From: Thermoactinomyces sp. DSM 45891
GTDB lineage: Bacteria > Bacillota > Bacilli > Thermoactinomycetales > Thermoactinomycetaceae
Assembly: GCF_900119485.1 (NCBI RefSeq)
Contig: NZ_FPJZ01000005.1
Span: 98,935-127,944, forward strand
DNA length: 29,010 bases
Direction: 5' to 3'
A model generated the notes under the pieces. The model made no database searches and was not told the origin of the DNA. It saw only the letters and a program-made list of their open reading frames with translations. This document shows positions 24,995 through 29,010 of the stretch, piece by piece. Positions within the stretch are counted from its first letter, which is position 1. The number at the start of each line of letters is the position of its first letter. A program made the position numbers and the translations under genes.

Positions 24995-25660
24995 TTAAAA
25001 TAAAGGCACACCTGGCTGATAGTCTTTCCAATCAAACTCATACGAACTTTTTTTATTTTGATAATCCCTATCACCTCTCTTGGAAAAGGGTGTAGACTCG
25101 GTTTCTACCATCATCACTTGCAATTGTTCAATTTTTTTATTTGGAAATACGCTGGCAAGATACGATTCTGCGTACCGATTTACAAGTTTGGTAGCATATG
25201 TCTTTTTCTGCTTTATCTTCTCCCCTTCGAGCAAATCCTTAAATTTTTCCTCATCCACTTTTTTATCTTGGACCTTCTTTTTCAACATTGCTAATACATC
25301 ATCTTGTTCACCAATCAAAGCAATTGAACTACGGGGAAATCGCAACAGTCTGTTATATGGTGTGAAACGATTTTCTTGATTTTTTTTGAACAGATCAGAG
25401 GTTATATCAATCCATCCTGTTATTTTTTCCTGTCCATCTGACTCTTTCATCTTTACTCGAACATAGAAAGTATTGTCGGAAGTAACCGGATCTGGAGCAA
25501 ATAACTTCCAGTTTTGTGTGAATAGTGGTTCCATATAACCATTAACAACTTGACTATACTTAACCTTTAGCGGATTAGATGGAGATACATACATAGCTGT
25601 CAAAGCAAAATGAACAACAAAAGCACCCACAAATCCTACTGATAATACTTTCTTCCACAT
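24995..25660 (-). CDS. DUF5819/SdpA-like membrane protein
   Basis: A 221-aa protein with one N-terminal membrane helix (about 5-24), then PSNPLK and the diagnostic FTQNWKLFAPDP at 47-58, shared by DUF5819 and similar to SdpA. The rest is a charged, probably extracytoplasmic domain. SdpA is about 158 aa, so this is longer. The frame reaches 25708, but ATG 25660 follows GGGGGG by six bases and gives MWKKVLSVG. Genes of this family stand next to HTTM genes in peptide-toxin operons, as here. The assignment to SdpA is by motif and context; biochemical role is inferred. Confidence 0.8.
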   Translation of the reverse strand: MWKKVLSVGFVGAFVVHFALTAMYVSPSNPLKVKYSQVVNGYMEPLFTQNWKLFAPDPVTSDNTFYVRVKMKESDGQEKITGWIDITSDLFKKNQENRFTPYNRLLRFPRSSIALIGEQDDVLAMLKKKVQDKKVDEEKFKDLLEGEKIKQKKTYATKLVNRYAESYLASVFPNKKIEQLQVMMVETESTPFSKRGDRDYQNKKSSYEFDWKDYQPGVPLF

Positions 25661-25681
25661 AACCATCCCCCCTAGTAAATA

Positions 25682-25705
25682 ACAGGGCATCCTAAGATAC
25701 CCCGT
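25682..25705 (-). other. Hairpin between peptide genes and maturation genes
   Basis: ACGGGGTATC/GATGCCCTGT stem (ten pairs, two G-U) with a TTAG loop on the minus strand, followed by TATTTA. A partial terminator or mRNA-end stabiliser here would give more peptide than maturation enzyme. Confidence 0.5.
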
Positions 25706-25716
25706 CATCCAATGTA

Positions 25717-26013
25717 TTACTGATCGAATGCTTCTTGAACTGAGTCGTATTCATAATTACTACTAGTATCCAAGCCACTGCTTCCAAACAGTCCAGCAGC
25801 TTTTCCTGCTGCCCAAGCTAATCCCATTCCCACACCAGTAGCGGCTGCTCTTACCAGACCAGCCCTTTGGGGTTCAATTGATTGCGACTTATTACTAACT
25901 GTAATTACTTCATGGTCTTTGCTCAGAGTAGATGCATGTGCATTTGAGGAACTAAGTACTGCTCCACCCATGAGCATTGATAATGCTAATCCTGTTGCTA
26001 TTAGCTTTTTCAT
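25717..26013 (-). CDS. Secreted peptide paralogue 1 (98 aa), candidate antimicrobial peptide
   Basis: Sec signal peptide MKKLIATGLALSMLMGGAVL with cleavage after AHA (about residue 27), a charged linker, a glycine/alanine-rich segment RAAATGVGMGLAWAAGKAAG with GxxxG spacing, and the C-terminal NYEYDSVQEAFDQ. There is no cysteine in the mature part. It shares signal and tail with the three genes upstream but has the most different core and tail codons. GGGAGG precedes ATG 26013. It is the last of the four and directly precedes the SdpA-like gene. Confidence 0.75.
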   Translation of the reverse strand: MKKLIATGLALSMLMGGAVLSSSNAHASTLSKDHEVITVSNKSQSIEPQRAGLVRAAATGVGMGLAWAAGKAAGLFGSSGLDTSSNYEYDSVQEAFDQ

Positions 26014-26030
26014 TAGAATTCCTCCCTCTC

Positions 26031-26321
26031 TTATTGGTCAAATGCTTCCTGAACTTGTCGATATTCATAATTTAATGTTGCGTGACTACGCCCAAAAAGT
26101 GCGCTTCCAACTTTCTCACCAGCTACAAATCCAACAGCCCCTGCAAATCCTCTAGCAAATAATCCACCAATTGACTTTGTTTCAATAGTATCTCGGGAAG
26201 ACGGATCTTTCACCATGCTTACGTTTTCTGTAACAGTAGATGCATGTGCATTTGAGGAACTAAGTACTGCACCACCCATCAACATTGACAATGCTAAACC
26301 TGTTGCTATTAGCTTCTTCAT
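26031..26321 (-). CDS. Secreted peptide paralogue 2 (96 aa), candidate antimicrobial peptide
   Basis: Same signal peptide ending SSSNAHAS. The linker ends DTIETKSIGG, then comes the hydrophobic, mildly cationic core LFARGFAGAVGFVAGEKVGS and the tail NYEYRQVQEAFDQ. The mature region has no cysteine. It is 17 bases from its neighbours on both sides, so all four genes are in one unit. The GGAAGG site precedes ATG 26321. Linker and tail are closest to paralogue 3. Confidence 0.75.
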   Translation of the reverse strand: MKKLIATGLALSMLMGGAVLSSSNAHASTVTENVSMVKDPSSRDTIETKSIGGLFARGFAGAVGFVAGEKVGSALFGRSHATLNYEYRQVQEAFDQ

Positions 26322-26338
26322 TAGAATTCCTTCCTCTC

Positions 26339-26617
26339 TTATTGGTCAAATGCTTCCTGAACTTGATCATAATCGTAATTTATAGACTTGTGACCATCTC
26401 CATAAAGCTTACTACCAATCACATGCACGATTCCTTTTGCCAATCCTTTAGCAAATGCACCAGCCAATGCCTTTGTTTCAATAGAATCTGAAGCAGACTT
26501 TATGTTATCCACACTCACTTTTTCTGTAACAGTAGATGCATGTGCATTTGAGGAACTAAGTACTGCTCCACCCATGAGCATTGATAATGCTAATCCTGTT
26601 GCTATTAGCTTTTTCAT
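26339..26617 (-). CDS. Secreted peptide paralogue 3 (92 aa), candidate antimicrobial peptide
   Basis: The signal is identical to paralogue 1 in protein and in DNA over about 85 bases. The linker STVTEKVSVDNIKSASDSIE is followed by the core ALAGAFAKGLAKGIVHVIGS, an amphipathic cationic stretch of the kind found in membrane-active peptides, and the tail NYDYDQVQEAFDQ. No cysteine is present. It is the shortest of the set. GGAAGGG precedes ATG 26617. Confidence 0.75.
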   Translation of the reverse strand: MKKLIATGLALSMLMGGAVLSSSNAHASTVTEKVSVDNIKSASDSIETKALAGAFAKGLAKGIVHVIGSKLYGDGHKSINYDYDQVQEAFDQ

Positions 26618-26634
26618 TAAAATCCCTTCCTTCT

Positions 26635-26937
26635 TTATTGGTCAAATGCTTCCTGGACTTGACCATAGTCATACCCAGAAGAAAGCTCAACACTTTTCCC
26701 AACTACCGCCCTAGCAGCAGCATCTCCGGCTAGTGCTCCAGCTAAATACGCTGCTCCTTTTGCTGCTCCCCGACCAATCGCCGCCCAGAATTGAGGTTGA
26801 ATATCGCCAGAAGAATAGTTTGTCTCTACTCCTACTCTCTGTTCTGCCACAGAAGATGCATGTACATTGGAAGAACTAAGAATTGCGCCCCCCATAAGCA
26901 TTGACAATGCTAAACCACATACTAAAATTTTCTTCAT
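26635..26937 (-). CDS. Secreted peptide paralogue 4 (100 aa), first of the set
   Basis: The signal MKKILVCGLALSMLMGGAIL has the same pattern but several changes (Cys7, ILSSSNVHAS). The core is FWAAIGRGAAKGAAYLAGAL followed by AGDAAARAVVGKS, longer and richer in Ala than in the others. The tail GYDYGQVQEAFDQ is conserved. The mature part has no cysteine. AAGGAG stands before ATG 26937, and the stop of a 17-codon leader ORF lies two bases upstream. It is the first gene after the promoter. Confidence 0.75.
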   Translation of the reverse strand: MKKILVCGLALSMLMGGAILSSSNVHASSVAEQRVGVETNYSSGDIQPQFWAAIGRGAAKGAAYLAGALAGDAAARAVVGKSVELSSGYDYGQVQEAFDQ

Positions 26938-26939
26938 TT

Positions 26940-26993
26940 TTACACTCCTTCAAGAAATTTGTATTTTAGAGAATTTAAAGATCTGTCTTTCAT
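26940..26993 (-). CDS. 17-codon leader ORF before the peptide genes
   Basis: Encodes MKDRSLNSLKYKFLEGV, ending two bases before the first peptide gene; its last codons contain that gene's ribosome site. An AAGGAGGTG sequence lies 14 bases upstream, rather far for its own start. It may serve translational coupling, or be chance. No function is recognised. Confidence 0.35.
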   Translation of the reverse strand: MKDRSLNSLKYKFLEGV

Positions 26994-27005
26994 TACATCT
27001 CTAAC

Positions 27006-27014
27006 CACCTCCTT
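27006..27014 (-). promoter_or_regulatory. Perfect Shine-Dalgarno in the 5' leader, without a gene of its own
   Basis: AAGGAGGTG on the minus strand is followed after seven bases by ATG TAA, a start-stop pair. It lies a few bases from the expected transcript start. This resembles the STAB-SD of cry3A, where ribosome binding protects the mRNA end. Confidence 0.45.
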
Positions 27015-27028
27015 AATTAATGATTTCC

Positions 27029-27069
27029 ATATTATCTATCACAATAAATAGAATAGGTAGAATAAGTAG
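27029..27069 (-). promoter_or_regulatory. Peptide operon promoter with three 9-bp direct repeats
   Basis: On the minus strand CTACTTATT, CTACCTATT and CTATTTATT stand in direct succession (27043-27069), followed by a -10-like TAATAT (27029-27034). No good -35 exists at the matching place, which suggests an activator-dependent promoter. An alternative TTGTGA (27039-27044) with 17-base spacing to ATTAAT exists but would start inside the Shine-Dalgarno. Confidence 0.5.
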
Positions 27070-27317
27070 ATTTCTTAAAGATATAATAATACATATTTGT
27101 ATTTTTATCAATTTTACAAAAATAATTAGAATATTAATGCATAGACTAATATAATCATGAATAATATCCGATTTTAGGCTTATATCAACTCAATATAATG
27201 AATTTAAGTTATATAAAATTGATATTAAAATACCTATTTCCAATACCAATAGAAAAAAATATATAATGATGGAATCAATTATCAAAATAATATTATTAGT
27301 TATTACTAGATATAATA

Positions 27318-27346
27318 TTGAGATTATTAATTTTAGATAGTATAAT
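27318..27346 (+). promoter_or_regulatory. SigA-type promoter of the MFS gene
   Basis: TTGAGA (27318-27323), 17-base spacer, perfect TATAAT (27341-27346). Transcription would start near 27353, ten bases before the ribosome site. Confidence 0.75.
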
Positions 27347-27374
27347 TTATAAAAAAATAAAAGAGGTGATCTAT

Positions 27375-28646
27375 CTGTGGAGTAAATTTCTGATATTACA
27401 CGTTAATGTAAAAACACGTTTACTTGATCAATTCCTCCGTAATCTTGCATTTAACATGATTACCCCCTTTATGACTATTTATTTTGCTGGATATCTAGGT
27501 GCATTTAATGCAGGACTGATACTCATGATCAATCTAGTATTATCCTTTATTTTAGGGCTTTACGGAGGCCATCTTGCTGATAGATTAGGTAGAAGAAAAA
27601 TACTACTTTGGTCAGGATCAATACGCTTAATTGCCACTTCAGGAATGGCTATTGCCGTTTCACCTTGGGTTAGTTCGCCTATACTGGTATTAAGTATGGT
27701 CACTCTGAATAGTTTGTGCATTGGTGTTGCTCGGCCAGTAGGGTCTGCCATGATTGCTGATTCCAGCCATCCAGATGATAGAAAGTTTATTTACACTATT
27801 GATTATTGGTTATTTAATCTTTCCATGGTCATAGGTGCGATACTTGGAGGATTTTTCTTCCAACACTATTTATATGAGCTATTATTAGGGGTCGCATTCT
27901 CCGCATTCGTTTCACTTTTATTAATTACGTTTCTTATTAAGGATACTTATCTACCACACAAAAAAAAGGAGCGTGTAAAAACAAATCCTTTAAGAGAGGT
28001 AATAACAATCTATCGCGGTGTATTAAAAGACAATGTATTTCGTATTTTCATATTGGCTAACTTAATGAATATTTCTGTCCAAACACAAACCATGGACTAC
28101 ATAGCTGTTCGGCTTAAAGAAGAAATGGCAAGTCAAACTTTATTTACCATTGGAGATTTTTCTTTCGTTATAAATGGGATTAATATGTTTGGATTGCTAT
28201 ATTCAGTTAATAGTTTTTTAGTCATTACTTTCGGGTTGTTTATTGCACAGTTATTTAAGAGGTTGAGTTCCTTGTCTTTACTTAATATCGGACTTCTCCT
28301 GTACACAATGGGTCTTACTACCCTTGCAGTTAGCAACAATCCATATCTCTTAATCTTTTCTGAGGTTCTAATCGTTGTAGGAGAGCTAATGTACATACCC
28401 ATAAAGCAATCTTTAATGATCGATATTATTCCACAAGAAAGCAGGGGGGCTTATATGGCAACCAATGAGTTCGCGATTCTGGGAGCTATGGTAATGGGAG
28501 CTCTGGCCGTTTCGCTAGGTGCTCTTTTTCCTTCTTGGTTCATGGCAAGCTTGTTTTTTGTTTGTGGCATCACTAGCATATTTTTATTTGGACGATTACC
28601 TAACCATCAACACAACAAAAATAAAGCCGAGTTAAAAGCAAGTTAG
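27375..28646 (+). CDS. MFS transporter, probable efflux pump
   Basis: A major facilitator with about 12 hydrophobic helices; motif A is seen in GGHLADRLGRRK between helices 2 and 3, of the drug:H+ antiporter kind. The open frame begins at TTG 27318, but that codon is the -35 box of its own promoter. The strong site AAAAGAGGTGAT (27359-27370) fits CTG 27375, giving an N-terminus MWSKFLILHVNVKTRLL typical of the family; GTG 27366 lies within the ribosome site. That leaves a rare CTG start, 423 aa. It is divergent from the peptide operon and may export the peptides or protect the producer, by inference. Confidence 0.8.
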   Translation: MWSKFLILHVNVKTRLLDQFLRNLAFNMITPFMTIYFAGYLGAFNAGLILMINLVLSFILGLYGGHLADRLGRRKILLWSGSIRLIATSGMAIAVSPWVSSPILVLSMVTLNSLCIGVARPVGSAMIADSSHPDDRKFIYTIDYWLFNLSMVIGAILGGFFFQHYLYELLLGVAFSAFVSLLLITFLIKDTYLPHKKKERVKTNPLREVITIYRGVLKDNVFRIFILANLMNISVQTQTMDYIAVRLKEEMASQTLFTIGDFSFVINGINMFGLLYSVNSFLVITFGLFIAQLFKRLSSLSLLNIGLLLYTMGLTTLAVSNNPYLLIFSEVLIVVGELMYIPIKQSLMIDIIPQESRGAYMATNEFAILGAMVMGALAVSLGALFPSWFMASLFFVCGITSIFLFGRLPNHQHNKNKAELKAS

Positions 28647-28666
28647 ATGTTCAAGTAAATATTCAA

Positions 28667-29010
28667 TCGAGTAGGAGGGGGTGATTAACCCCCGACCTCT
28701 CACACCACCTAGCATGCGGTTCCGCACTAGGCGGTTCACTTAAGTCTGACGAATCCAGTCATATCTTGCCTTTATACTCTTTAGTCCGAGACCTCGCCAA
28801 TAGGCGAGATCAAGAGTCCTATGGAGGATCGGGCTACAAGCAATGCGCCAGTATTTCTTACGAGTATTGCCCCATTCATAGGCTTTTTCTTTAGGAATTC
28901 CTAAAGAAATAAGCCTTTTAATTTTTGTCTTGGGTTTCTTCCATTGCTTCCAAAGGCACATTCTTAGCCTTCTACGAAGCCATTCGTCCATTTGTTGAAA
29001 TGAAGTTGGG
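28667..29010 (-). mobile_element. Group II intron, 3' end (cut by window edge)
   Basis: Contains the end of the reverse transcriptase ORF followed by intron domains V and VI. Domain V (28704-28735) is ACCGCCTAG/CTAGGTGGT plus TGCG/CGCA, a two-base bulge and a GAAC loop. Domain VI has GAGAGG paired with CCT-A-CTC, leaving a bulged A as branch point. The 3' boundary should be near CTCGAT at 28667-28671. The domain V sequence and the absence of an endonuclease domain suggest class C or a related endonuclease-free class. Confidence 0.8.
28740..29010 (-). CDS. ltrA: Group II intron reverse transcriptase/maturase, C-terminal part
   Basis: The last 89 codons of the intron-encoded protein. FQQMDEWLRRRLRMCLWKQW is the maturase domain X, followed by LGIPKEKAYEWGNTRKKYWR and SPILHRTL, all well-known C-terminal blocks of these proteins. 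It ends in YDWIRQT with TAA at 28740, so no HNH endonuclease domain follows. The frame is open to the window edge; a methionine at 28991 is internal, not a start. The polymerase domain is outside. Confidence 0.9.
   Translation of the reverse strand, partial: PTSFQQMDEWLRRRLRMCLWKQWKKPKTKIKRLISLGIPKEKAYEWGNTRKKYWRIACSPILHRTLDLAYWRGLGLKSIKARYDWIRQT

Larger units (their letters stand above)
26994..27374. other. AT-rich divergent intergenic region
   Basis: About 380 bases between the peptide operon and the MFS gene. The part 27070-27317 is extremely AT-rich and holds many TATAAT-like words but no credible gene. The minus-strand promoter elements are at its left end and the plus-strand MFS promoter at its right end. 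Curved or easily melted DNA is likely. Confidence 0.6.
18406..29010. mobile_element. Element integrated in dprA by a large serine recombinase (right end not seen)
   Basis: The left boundary is the dprA junction. From there on the content changes: serine recombinase, small unknown proteins, a regulator with pheromone, a peptide operon, an MFS transporter and a group II intron, with visibly higher AT content than the ribosomal and cell-wall genes to the left. No phage structural or conjugation genes are seen here, so whether it is a prophage, ICE or a simpler island is open. The rest of dprA should mark the right end. Confidence 0.65.

Noticed and set aside
27070..27317. Additional genes or small RNAs in the AT-rich stretch
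   Set aside because: No ORF with a ribosome site and no stable hairpin with a T-run could be supported; TATAAT-like words are expected by chance at this composition.

Overview
The window comes from a low-GC Gram-positive bacterium of the Bacilli. A family-level guess of Thermoactinomycetaceae or a relative is inference only. Evidence for Bacilli: the order infB-ylxQ-ylxR-nusA-rimP, proS-rseP-dxr-cdsA-uppS-frr-pyrH-tsf-rpsB and hslU-hslV-trmFO-topA-dprA, AGGAGG-type ribosome sites, and hairpin-plus-T terminators. EF-Ts is the short type (217 aa). polC, xerC and codY, which sit in this neighbourhood in Bacillus subtilis, are absent from their usual places.

Region 1 (1-18060, minus strand) is core chromosome: translation initiation, elongation and recycling, ribosome maturation, transcription elongation control, the end of the MEP isoprenoid pathway and lipid/undecaprenyl precursor synthesis, an intramembrane protease, the HslUV protease, tRNA m5U54 methylation and topoisomerase I. 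A GNAT acetyltransferase with its own promoter sits where polC is expected.

Region 2 (about 18400 to beyond the window end) is an integrated element. A large serine recombinase gene ends directly against the 3' third of dprA, so the element has split this competence gene. The element is AT-richer than the flanking chromosome.

The most interesting cargo is one minus-strand operon, 26993 to 20567. In order it holds a 17-codon leader ORF, four paralogous secreted peptides (Sec signal, glycine/alanine-rich helix, invariant C-terminal VQEAFDQ), a DUF5819/SdpA-like membrane protein, an SdpB-like HTTM protein fused to a DCC thiol-oxidoreductase domain, a membrane-anchored transglutaminase-fold protein with an intact Cys-His-Asp triad, a 42-aa one-helix membrane protein, an HTH-TPR regulator of the RRNPP type, and a previously uncalled 41-aa pheromone precursor overlapping the regulator's 3' end. 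A divergent MFS transporter lies upstream. I read this as a quorum-controlled, SDP-like antimicrobial peptide system carried on a mobile element. The family parallels and motifs are visible in the sequence; the toxin function is inference.

The right edge of the window cuts into a group II intron (reverse transcriptase C-terminus plus domains V and VI), inserted downstream of the MFS gene.
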